Below, piece after piece: positions 1 to 6,324 of a stretch of 11,374 nt of DNA. The position numbers and the translations under genes are program-made. The notes below the pieces were generated by a model that worked only from the letters and a program-made list of their open reading frames with translations, did no database searches and had not been told where the DNA came from. Numbering within the stretch: the first letter of the stretch is position 1; each line of letters starts with the position of its first letter. Source of the DNA: Pseudomonadota bacterium (lineage in GTDB: Bacteria > Pseudomonadota > Gammaproteobacteria > PS1 > Pseudothioglobaceae); NCBI GenBank assembly GCA_022600395.1, contig JAHZKM010000115.1, positions 1 through 11,374 of the forward strand, given 5' to 3'.

Positions 1-306
1 GCAATAGATGTTTTAAAAGCTACCTTTCCTGCTGGCACCTTGAGTGGCGCTCCAAAAGTAAGAGCAATGGAGATTATTAATGAAGTGGAGCCATTAAAAC
101 GTAATATTTACTCTGGGGCGATTGGATATTTATCTTGGCATGGTGGTATGGATATGGCTATTGCGATTCGTACAGCAATTGTAAAAGATGAAATTCTTTA
201 TGTGCAAGCGGGTGCAGGCATTGTGCATGACTCTGTTCCTCAATTAGAGTGGGATGAGACAATGCATAAAGCCCAAGCTTTAATTGCAGCTGCTACAAAA
301 GTATAA
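1..306 (+). CDS. trpE: Anthranilate synthase component I (TrpE), C-terminal fragment
   Basis: The reading frame is open from the first base to a TAA at 304-306, giving about 101 residues of a chorismate-binding enzyme that lacks its N-terminus because the window starts inside the gene. TrpE converts chorismate plus ammonia, supplied by the TrpG glutaminase subunit, to anthranilate, the first step of tryptophan synthesis in the cytoplasm. Visible signatures are [29 protein letters not shown], the chorismate-pocket motif IAIRT, and the C-terminal [12 protein letters not shown] followed by E..ET..KA. The closely related PabB and other chorismate-using enzymes share this fold, but the [15 protein letters not shown] block and the GAGIV.DSVP ending fit TrpE best. 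The TTG at 40 is internal and is not the real start. A terminator-like hairpin lies 75 nt downstream. Confidence 0.88.
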   Translation, partial: AIDVLKATFPAGTLSGAPKVRAMEIINEVEPLKRNIYSGAIGYLSWHGGMDMAIAIRTAIVKDEILYVQAGAGIVHDSVPQLEWDETMHKAQALIAAATKV

Positions 307-428
307 TAAACTATATAAATTTTTTATAATAGAGTTGCATTTGTAAAAAAAATGTATAACATATCTCAATTAGTAGGGTTAACCTCAGTACTAGGGGTTT
401 ATTTTTTTTATATGAAGAGGAGAGAAAC
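307..428. other. trpE-soxX intergenic region, likely sox promoter/leader
   Basis: This 122-bp AT-rich gap separates trpE from the sox operon. It holds two sigma70 -10-like hexamers, TATAAT at 325-330 and TATAAC at 355-360. Neither has a well-spaced -35: TTGCAT at 335-340 lies only 14 nt from the second. A hairpin followed by a T-run occupies 381-409, and the soxX ribosome-binding site follows at 418-422. Because the hairpin ends so close to soxX, there is no room for a normal promoter between them. The sox promoter is therefore probably upstream of the hairpin, or soxX is reached by read-through from trpE. Confidence 0.4.
381..409 (+). terminator. Terminator-like hairpin between trpE and soxX
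   Basis: AACCTC (381-386) can pair with GGGGTT (394-399) around a 7-nt loop, with one G-T wobble, and is followed by a T-rich tail with eight consecutive T at 402-409. The stem is only 6 bp, so this is a modest intrinsic terminator. It could end the trp transcript or act as an attenuator in the soxX leader. An upstream TAGTA (371-375) could pair with TACTA (389-393), the last bases of the loop, as a weak alternative fold. Confidence 0.42.
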
Positions 429-776
429 ATGAAGAAAACTATTTCTTCAATTTCAGCAGTTGCCACTCTAGCCGCATTATTTGTAATGCCGTTACAAGCT
501 GGTGCCAAAGAAATGACAGACGAAGAGGTTACTTTTGGCCGTAAAGCGGGCAATTGTTTAGCATGCCATATGATTCCTGGCGGAAATTTACCGGGTAACA
601 TTGGTCCACCATTACTTGCTATGAAGGCAAGGTTCCCAAACAAAGCTGATTTAAGAGCGCAAATTTGGGATGCGACTGAAAAAAATCCAAACACAATTAT
701 GCCTCCATTCGGAAAGCACGGTGTTTTGACTGAAAAACAAGTTGATCAAGTAACTAATTATATTTACACAAAATAA
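429..776 (+). CDS. soxX: SoxX, monohaem cytochrome c subunit of the SoxXA thiosulfate-oxidising complex
   Basis: SoxX is the small electron-accepting cytochrome of periplasmic SoxXA, which oxidatively couples thiosulfate to the SoxY cysteine. The 115-residue product has a Sec signal peptide (residues 1 to about 26: MKK, hydrophobic stretch, AGA cleavage site). One c-type haem motif, CLACH, lies at residues 43-47. The family pattern PGGNLPGNIGPPL follows, then KARFPNKADLRAQIWDAT, and NPNTIMPPFGKHGVLT, whose Met91 is the expected distal haem ligand. Length is normal for the short gammaproteobacterial SoxX. The ATG is preceded by AGGAG 6-7 nt upstream (418-422). It is the first gene of soxXYZAK, with soxY only 10 bp downstream. 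Intact, with all haem-binding residues present. Confidence 0.95.
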   Translation: MKKTISSISAVATLAALFVMPLQAGAKEMTDEEVTFGRKAGNCLACHMIPGGNLPGNIGPPLLAMKARFPNKADLRAQIWDATEKNPNTIMPPFGKHGVLTEKQVDQVTNYIYTK

Positions 777-786
777 GGAGAAAGCA

Positions 787-1230
787 ATGGAAAGAAGATT
801 ATTTCTAAAAAGCGCAATGGCAGGTTCTGCAGTTGCAACAGCTGTAGGCGCAGGCTTACTAACACCGTCAATGGTATTTGCAAATACTGCAGATTTTAAA
901 GCAGTATCAGATGCAGCAGGCGCATCTTCAGCAAGTGCAGGTAAAGGCTCATTTAAATTTAAAGCACCAAAGATTGCTGAAAATGGCGCAGTTGTTCCAA
1001 TGACAGTAGATGCTTCAAAGATGGATGGCGTGACTAACATCTCTTTTTATGTTGTTAACAACGGAACGCCATTGGCAGCCTCGTTCAACATAAAAGGCGC
1101 TCAAGGCTATGTTTCTACTCGTATCAAAATGGGTACTACATCTGTAGTAGAAGCACTAGTGACTGCAGGCGGAACAACAACAAAGGTAGCACAAGAAGTC
1201 AAAGTAACAATTGGCGGCTGTGGCGGTTAA
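787..1230 (+). CDS. soxY: SoxY, sulfur-carrier subunit of SoxYZ
   Basis: SoxY carries the sulfur intermediates of the Sox pathway as adducts on one cysteine near its C-terminus. Here the protein ends in the diagnostic GGCGG (residues 143-147, Cys145), which is the swinging arm. The N-terminus ERRLFLK followed by a mildly hydrophobic Ala/Gly-rich stretch and VFA (cleavage near residue 32) is a twin-arginine export signal, close to the (S/T)RRxFLK consensus with Glu in place of Ser/Thr. Tat export is expected because SoxYZ folds in the cytoplasm and SoxZ has no signal of its own. At 147 residues the length is typical. AGGAG precedes the ATG, the gene lies 10 bp after soxX, and soxZ follows after 36 bp that contain a small hairpin (ATTCG/CGAAT, 1230-1243). 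Confidence 0.95.
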   Translation: MERRLFLKSAMAGSAVATAVGAGLLTPSMVFANTADFKAVSDAAGASSASAGKGSFKFKAPKIAENGAVVPMTVDASKMDGVTNISFYVVNNGTPLAASFNIKGAQGYVSTRIKMGTTSVVEALVTAGGTTTKVAQEVKVTIGGCGG

Positions 1231-1266
1231 TTCGATAACGAATCATATTAATTAGGAGAATATAAA

Positions 1267-1569
1267 ATGAGTAAAATTAAATTAAAGCCAAAAGCAAGAA
1301 AAGGTGTTATCGGAATTAAGGCACTTATCAAGCACCCAATGGAAACTGGTTTACGTAAATCTAAAGGTAAGATCGTACCTGCAAATCATATCACACATAT
1401 GACTGTTTCTCATAACGGTAACGTTGTAGTTGATGCAGATATCGGTAGTTCTATTTCTAAAGATCCGTATTTTAAGTTTAATGTTGCTGGTGCAAAAGGT
1501 GACACAATTGAGTTAAAGTATAAAGACAATAAAGGTAAAACTGGTTCTGCAACTGCAAAGTCTAAGTAA
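1267..1569 (+). CDS. soxZ: SoxZ, partner subunit of the SoxYZ sulfur carrier
   Basis: SoxZ is a small immunoglobulin-like protein that forms the SoxYZ heterodimer and presents the SoxY swinging arm to SoxXA and SoxB. The 100-residue product has the family layout: a basic N-terminus, a KALIKHPMETGLRKSKGK block, then VPANHITHMTVSHNGN, and the C-terminal DPYFKFNVAGAKGDTIELKYKDNKG that matches SoxZ. There is no signal peptide, consistent with hitchhiking through Tat with SoxY. It is rich in lysine, and no cysteine is visible. AGGAG sits 8 nt before the ATG. It is the third gene of the operon, 25 bp before soxA. Nothing is unusual or truncated. Confidence 0.95.
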   Translation: MSKIKLKPKARKGVIGIKALIKHPMETGLRKSKGKIVPANHITHMTVSHNGNVVVDADIGSSISKDPYFKFNVAGAKGDTIELKYKDNKGKTGSATAKSK

Positions 1570-1594
1570 CTTTTTTATTATTGAGGAGAGATTA

Positions 1595-2410
1595 ATGAAA
1601 AAACTAATAACAGCAATAGCTGGTATCAGTTTTTTGGTTGGAATGGCATCAGCAGATGTAGATTCCGATCAAAAAGCTTTTATTAACTATTTTAAAACCG
1701 CTTTTCCAAATGTTGAATTTGCGGACTACACAAATGGTGTTTATTCACTTGATGAAGGTTCAAGAAGTCAATTTGAAGAAATTTTAGATGGAATTCCTCC
1801 ATATGAAGAAGCAGTTGAAAAAGGCGGCAAGGAATTTGTTGAATTCGGATTAAACAAATGTGCTGCATTCAAAGATCCGGCAGCAGCTCGTGTAAAACAC
1901 CCATACTTTGATGAAGCAACTCAAAAAGTTGTGACACTTGAAGCCGCTCTAAAGGCTTGTTATCAAGAGCAAACCGGCAAAAAACTAGGTTCTAAAAAAG
2001 GCAAGATTGCCCGTATTAGTGCTTGGATTTCTGACCAAGCAGCAGGTGAAAAAATTAATGTTAAGGTTGAGGGTGCTGCTGCACAAGCGGCATACGATCA
2101 AGGTAAGGCATTTTTCTACGGTAAGCGTGGACAGTTCAACATGGCGTGTGCAGATTGCCATGTGTACAACGCAGGTAAAAAAGCACGTGCTGACATCTTG
2201 TCTCCTGCTCTAGGTCATACAACACACGTTCCAATGTATCGTGCGAAGTGGGCTGGATTGGGTACATTGCAGCGTCGTTATGGTGGTTGTTTGAAAAATA
2301 TGCGTGCTAAGCCAATTAGCGCTCAATCTGAGATTATGAATAACTTAGAGTATTTCCAGCAAGCAATGAGTAACGGTCTAGAAATCACAGACGCTCGTTA
2401 CAGAAAATAG
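1595..2410 (+). CDS. soxA: SoxA, monohaem c-type cytochrome, catalytic subunit of SoxXA
   Basis: SoxA (L-cysteine S-thiosulfotransferase, with SoxX) joins thiosulfate to SoxY-Cys in the periplasm. The 271-residue product has a Sec signal (cleavage near residue 20, ASA|DV). Only one haem motif is present, CADCH at 185-189. The active-site cysteine lies in RRYGGCLKNMRAKP (Cys232), which by family knowledge is a cysteine persulfide that also ligates the haem. The N-terminal half, where dihaem SoxA proteins carry a first CxxCH, has only isolated cysteines at 89 and 122. In monohaem SoxA proteins the equivalent pair forms a disulfide, so this belongs to the single-haem class. The tail SAQSEIMNNLEYFQQAMSNG is typical. 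AGGAG precedes the ATG; soxK begins 10 bp downstream. Confidence 0.95.
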   Translation: MKKLITAIAGISFLVGMASADVDSDQKAFINYFKTAFPNVEFADYTNGVYSLDEGSRSQFEEILDGIPPYEEAVEKGGKEFVEFGLNKCAAFKDPAAARVKHPYFDEATQKVVTLEAALKACYQEQTGKKLGSKKGKIARISAWISDQAAGEKINVKVEGAAAQAAYDQGKAFFYGKRGQFNMACADCHVYNAGKKARADILSPALGHTTHVPMYRAKWAGLGTLQRRYGGCLKNMRAKPISAQSEIMNNLEYFQQAMSNGLEITDARYRK

Positions 2411-2420
2411 GAGAATAAAG

Positions 2421-2741
2421 ATGAAAAAATTATTAATAACAGCTTTATCAGTATTTTCTTTAACAGCTCAGGCTGGTTTTATGGATGGCGCGCATAACTG
2501 GAATAACGGTTCGTCTGATCCATTTAAATCAGCTATTAAGGCTGCTGAATCTGGCTATAAAGCTAACTTAGCGGTTAATATGGCATGGCGTGATACGGGT
2601 AGTATGATTAAAGAAGCCAAGAAGCTAAATGCTGCAGGTAAAACTGCTGCTGCAGTTGCATTGGCTAACAAGGCACATCATCAGTCAATGAATGCTACAG
2701 CGCAAACTGCATTAGCTGAGAGTGCGGGTCCTCGTTTTTAA
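2421..2741 (+). CDS. soxK: SoxK-like SoxXA-binding protein
   Basis: A small exported protein of 106 residues with a Sec signal peptide (MKKLLITALSVFSLTAQA, cleavage near residue 18). The mature part is mostly alanine-rich predicted helix, with AWRDTGSMIKEAKKLNAAG (residues 55-73) followed by AVALANKAHHQ. This pattern, its size and its place directly after soxA match SoxK, also called SoxXA-binding protein. That protein was described in green sulfur bacteria and some gammaproteobacteria as a third subunit that stabilises or activates SoxXA (SoxXAK). It has no haem motif and no cysteine. AGGAG precedes the ATG, 10 bp after soxA, and a strong terminator follows 20 bp after the stop, so it is the last gene of the operon. 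The identification rests on pattern and position; a generic helical periplasmic protein cannot be excluded. Confidence 0.78.
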   Translation: MKKLLITALSVFSLTAQAGFMDGAHNWNNGSSDPFKSAIKAAESGYKANLAVNMAWRDTGSMIKEAKKLNAAGKTAAAVALANKAHHQSMNATAQTALAESAGPRF

Positions 2742-2761
2742 TACAAACTTGGATTTTTTTT

Positions 2762-2793
2762 AAAAAAATACCCCTTAATTGGGGTATTTTTTT
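2762..2793 (+). terminator. Strong intrinsic terminator of the sox operon
   Basis: A perfect 13-bp inverted repeat (2762-2774 with 2781-2793) with CCCC/GGGG at the loop end, a 6-nt loop TTAATT, and flanking A7/T7 arms. It would form a stem ending in a run of seven U. The A-run also gives a U-tail on the other strand, so it could act in both directions, but no gene reads into it from the right on the minus strand. It sits 20 bp after the soxK stop and separates sox from dnaE. Confidence 0.93.
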
Positions 2794-2805
2794 GTCTTAA
2801 AAAAA

Positions 2806-2836
2806 TATAATTATCCATAAAATTGATGGATAATTA
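2806..2836 (+). promoter_or_regulatory. Perfect 11-bp inverted repeat overlapping a TATAAT upstream of dnaE
   Basis: TAATTATCCAT (2808-2818) and ATGGATAATTA (2826-2836) are exact reverse complements separated by 7 nt. A consensus -10 hexamer TATAAT occupies 2806-2811, overlapping the left arm, so transcription would start around the loop. No good -35 is visible at 16-18 nt. The repeat has no T-run after it, so it is not a second standard terminator. An operator or a 5'-UTR hairpin of dnaE is possible; its role is inferred. Confidence 0.35.
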
Positions 2837-2869
2837 ATTTCTATATTTGATTTAGTAAAGCTTATTTTT

Positions 2870-5800
2870 ATGTCCAATTTTGGTTTTTGTCATCTACACT
2901 GTCAAAGTGAGTTTTCGGTTGTTAACTCTTTGATACGCATTCCTAAATTAATTGATAAAGCAGTTGAGTTAGGTATGAGTAGTATTGCATTAACTGATGA
3001 ATCTAATCTTTATGCAGCAGTTAAGTTTTACCAAAAGGCAATTGCAGCAAACGTCAAACCTATTTTTGGAGCACGCCTTAATGTAGTTAATGAAGAAGGG
3101 GAGTTTTATTCAATCTTGTTATTGTGTCAAAATAAGCAAGGGTTCTTAAATTTGTCAGAGTTAATTTCACTATCTTACATGCAAGAGCAATCGCTTGAAG
3201 GCGTGTCAATTAATGAGACTCAACTTGAAGCGCACCATGAGGGGTTGATCTTGATTGCTACACCAGTTTACTCTGATGTAGCCAAGCATCTTTTGAACAA
3301 TCAGATAGTTGAAGCAAAACAAAAAGCCACTCATTGGAATAATATTTTTGGTGATCGATATTATCTCGGCGTACAAAGAACGTCCCGAGAGCTTGATGAG
3401 CGCCACTTGCATTTATGTATTAATTTAGCCTTGGATCTCGGTATTTCAGTTGTAGCATCAAACGATGTGCAGTTTCTTTCCAAGGATGATTTCGATGCAC
3501 ATGAAGCACGTATATGTATCTCACAAGGTGGACTATTAGATGATACGCGACGTACGCATCATTTTTCAAATCAACAGTATTTAAAATCAGCTAAACAAAT
3601 GCAGGTTTTATTTTCTGATTTGCCAGAAGTTTTGCGCAATACGGTGGAAATCTCCCAGCGTTGCAATGTTCATTTCGAACTTCATCAAAAAAACTATTTG
3701 CCAGATTTTCCTATACCTGAAGGCTTAAGTATTTCTGAGTTTTTTACATTAGAATCTGAGCGTGGCTTAGATGCTCGCTTGCAAGGCGTTGAAGTGGATA
3801 AAGCTGAGTACGTAGCAAGGTTGAAATTTGAATTAGAAGTGATTATTCAAATGGAATTCCCAGGCTATTTTTTGATTGTTGCTGACTTTATTCAATGGTC
3901 AAAAGATAATGATATTCCAGTAGGACCTGGTCGAGGGTCTGGCGCCGGATCTTTGGTTGCTTATGTATTAGGTATTACCAATGTTGACCCTATAAAACAT
4001 GAATTACTGTTTGAGCGATTTCTAAATCCTGAGCGTGTTTCTATGCCTGACTTTGATATTGACTTTTGCACGGATAGACGTGACGAAGTTATTGATTATG
4101 TGGCTAAAAAGTATGGTCGCGAAAAAGTATCCCAAATTATCACTTACGGTACGATGGCAGCCAAAGGGGTGGTTCGTGACGTTGGACGTGTTCTTGGTCA
4201 TCCTTATGGCTTTAGTGACAAGATATCTAAGCTAATACCAAATGATTTAAAAATGACACTTGATAAGGCATTAATGCCAGAATCAGAAGGGGGGTCGGAT
4301 GATTTATTGGCGCGTTATAGTTCTGAGGAGGCGGTAACAGACTTGATCAACCTTTCTAAAAAATTAGAGGGTGTGGTGCGTAATGTTGGTACGCATGCAG
4401 GTGGTGTGGTAATCGCACCAAGTAAGATTAGCGATTTTTGCCCTGTTTATAAAGGTTCTGGCGAAGATGATGGGGTCGTTTCTCAATTTGATAAAGATGA
4501 TGTTGAAGCAGTTGGGTTAGTTAAGTTTGACTTTTTAGGCTTGTCGAATTTAACTGTTATCCAAAAAGCGCTCAAAATGATTGAGGAAAAAGGGCTAAGT
4601 GAAAGTGCGATTGACCTTGACAGTTTGCCACTTGATGATGAAAAGGTCTATGAATTGTTGCAGCGATGTGACACAACTGGTATTTTCCAGCTGGAATCTG
4701 ACGGCATGCGCAGCTATTTGAAAAAACTACAAGCTGGTAATTTTGAAGATATTGTTGCTATGCTAGCCCTATACCGTCCAGGTCCATTGGATGCAGGAAT
4801 GGTGGATGACTATATCAATGTTAAGCATGGTGCTCAAGTTAAGTACCCTCATCCTATGCTAGAAGAAATTCTTGCACCAACTAATGGTGTTTTTTTGTAT
4901 CAAGAGCAGGTAATGAAGTCTGCTCAGGTTATGGCTGGTTATTCTTTAGGTGGTGCGGATTTATTGCGCCGAGCTATGGGCAAAAAGAAAGCTGAAGAGA
5001 TGGATCGTCAGCGTAGTGTGTTTGTTGCAGGCGCTGCTAAAAAAGATATTAATGAAAAAAAAGCGAATGAAATTTTTGATCTTATTGATAAATTTTCAGG
5101 CTATGGGTTTAACAAGTCTCACTCAGTTGCTTATGCCTATATATCCTATCATACAGCTTGGTTGAAATCTCATTATCCTGCACCTTTTATGGCAGCAGTC
5201 TTGTCAGGCATGATGGATGATACCGACCGGGTATCGTTTACGGTGAGTGAAGTAATTCAAATGGGACTGAAGGTTAACGGACCTAACGTCTGTGAGTCTA
5301 ACTATCAGTTTAGTATTGCAGATGACAAAACAGTTGTTTATGGGTTGGGTGCTATCAAAGGAGTGGGTGAGGCCTTGGTGGAAAGATTAATGGCGGAGCG
5401 CCTTGCAAACGGTGTTTTTAAAGATCTATTTGATTTTTGTTTTAGAATTGAAAAGCGCTACTTAAATAGGCGTGCATTAGAAGCTTTGATTTATAGTGGA
5501 GCGTTTGATGTCTTTAATATTAGTAGGGCAAGCCTAATTAAAACTTATCCGGTTGCAGTTAAACAGGCTGAGCAGCGTCAAAATGATCATTCTAGTGGAC
5601 AGAGCGGCTTGTTTTCCGTTGTTGAAAAACATGTTGAGTATGAAGTAAATTATTTAAGTGCACCAGAATTTTCATTTCGTCAGCGCCTACAATTAGAGAA
5701 AATGGTTATGGGTTATTATTTCTATGACCATCCAACTGATGAATATAAAGCTGATACTAAGCATATTAATGCTTCATTACCCTCTCAAATACACTTTAGA

Positions 5801-6307
5801 AATAATAAGGATGTACGCGTTTTAGCACTGATTTCTGAGCTGCGTTTCCGACCTACTCGAAAAGGAGGGCAAATTGCCCTTGTTGAAGTTGAAGATGGCC
5901 ATACGTCATTAAATGCAGTCGTCTTTACAAAATCACTTGGTGAAGTAAGCGATAAACTTATTGTAGACGATGTAGTGATTATTTCAGGCAAGATTCAGCG
6001 CGATGATTATCGAGATGGCTGGCAGATTATTGTTGATAAAATCGAAAATATTAACGAGGTAAAGATGAATTATGCTAAAGGTTTTGAAGTTAGGCTTGAA
6101 TATCAACACCAGGCTATTTTCAAGAAAGTTTATCATCTATTAAGTGAACATAAGGGTAGTTGTCCAGTTAAAATTTCTTACAATACTAAATATCTAAAAG
6201 GTAGCATACCTTTAAGTAGAGAGTTAAGCGTTAATCCTAATCAGTCGCTGGTGGATGCGCTTAATGCACTCACTCTAACCCAAGCTAGTAAAATTCATTA
6301 CCATTAG
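2870..6307 (+). CDS. dnaE: DNA polymerase III subunit alpha (DnaE)
   Basis: The replicative polymerase catalytic subunit, 1145 residues against about 1160 in E. coli. An N-terminal PHP domain (1 to about 280) is followed by the C-family palm with GPGRGSGAGS (352-361) and PDFDIDF, whose Asp394 and Asp396 plus Asp554 in KFDFLGL match the E. coli catalytic triad (401, 403, 555). A helix-hairpin-helix YGLGAIKGVG lies near 820-830, a beta-clamp-binding motif QSGLF at 911-915, and an OB fold at about 970-1050. The PHP metal site is degenerate: HLHCQS (Gln12 for His), TDE (Glu44 for His) and GAR (Arg69 for Glu), so proofreading should depend on a separate epsilon subunit. The start was chosen because FCHLHCQSEFS aligns with the usual DnaE N-terminus; there is no clear Shine-Dalgarno. 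It converges with comEC over 17 bp. Confidence 0.97.
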   Translation: MSNFGFCHLHCQSEFSVVNSLIRIPKLIDKAVELGMSSIALTDESNLYAAVKFYQKAIAANVKPIFGARLNVVNEEGEFYSILLLCQNKQGFLNLSELISLSYMQEQSLEGVSINETQLEAHHEGLILIATPVYSDVAKHLLNNQIVEAKQKATHWNNIFGDRYYLGVQRTSRELDERHLHLCINLALDLGISVVASNDVQFLSKDDFDAHEARICISQGGLLDDTRRTHHFSNQQYLKSAKQMQVLFSDLPEVLRNTVEISQRCNVHFELHQKNYLPDFPIPEGLSISEFFTLESERGLDARLQGVEVDKAEYVARLKFELEVIIQMEFPGYFLIVADFIQWSKDNDIPVGPGRGSGAGSLVAYVLGITNVDPIKHELLFERFLNPERVSMPDFDIDFCTDRRDEVIDYVAKKYGREKVSQIITYGTMAAKGVVRDVGRVLGHPYGFSDKISKLIPNDLKMTLDKALMPESEGGSDDLLARYSSEEAVTDLINLSKKLEGVVRNVGTHAGGVVIAPSKISDFCPVYKGSGEDDGVVSQFDKDDVEAVGLVKFDFLGLSNLTVIQKALKMIEEKGLSESAIDLDSLPLDDEKVYELLQRCDTTGIFQLESDGMRSYLKKLQAGNFEDIVAMLALYRPGPLDAGMVDDYINVKHGAQVKYPHPMLEEILAPTNGVFLYQEQVMKSAQVMAGYSLGGADLLRRAMGKKKAEEMDRQRSVFVAGAAKKDINEKKANEIFDLIDKFSGYGFNKSHSVAYAYISYHTAWLKSHYPAPFMAAVLSGMMDDTDRVSFTVSEVIQMGLKVNGPNVCESNYQFSIADDKTVVYGLGAIKGVGEALVERLMAERLANGVFKDLFDFCFRIEKRYLNRRALEALIYSGAFDVFNISRASLIKTYPVAVKQAEQRQNDHSSGQSGLFSVVEKHVEYEVNYLSAPEFSFRQRLQLEKMVMGYYFYDHPTDEYKADTKHINASLPSQIHFRNNKDVRVLALISELRFRPTRKGGQIALVEVEDGHTSLNAVVFTKSLGEVSDKLIVDDVVIISGKIQRDDYRDGWQIIVDKIENINEVKMNYAKGFEVRLEYQHQAIFKKVYHLLSEHKGSCPVKISYNTKYLKGSIPLSRELSVNPNQSLVDALNALTLTQASKIHYH

Positions 6308-6324
6308 TCAGTCCTGATATTTGG

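Noticed and set aside
40..306. TTG at 40 as a start for a short chorismate-enzyme ORF
   Set aside because: The same frame is open from base 1 and conserved TrpE residues precede 40, so the gene simply enters from outside the window.
311..694. Minus-strand open frame of 127 codons across the trpE-soxX gap and soxX
   Set aside because: It overlaps the clearly recognised soxX on the opposite strand, and its product shows no family pattern or ribosome-binding site.
651..1040. Minus-strand open frame of 129 codons across soxX/soxY
   Set aside because: Antisense to two well-supported sox genes. Its alanine-rich product is the mirror of the SoxY Ala/Ser/Gly codons.
1230..1243. Five-bp hairpin ATTCG/CGAAT between soxY and soxZ as a terminator or processing site
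   Set aside because: The stem is short, has no T-run, and the operon continues with strong ribosome-binding sites.
2007..2213. Plus-strand 68-codon frame inside soxA
   Set aside because: An out-of-frame shadow of soxA; SoxA is intact and contains the haem motif.
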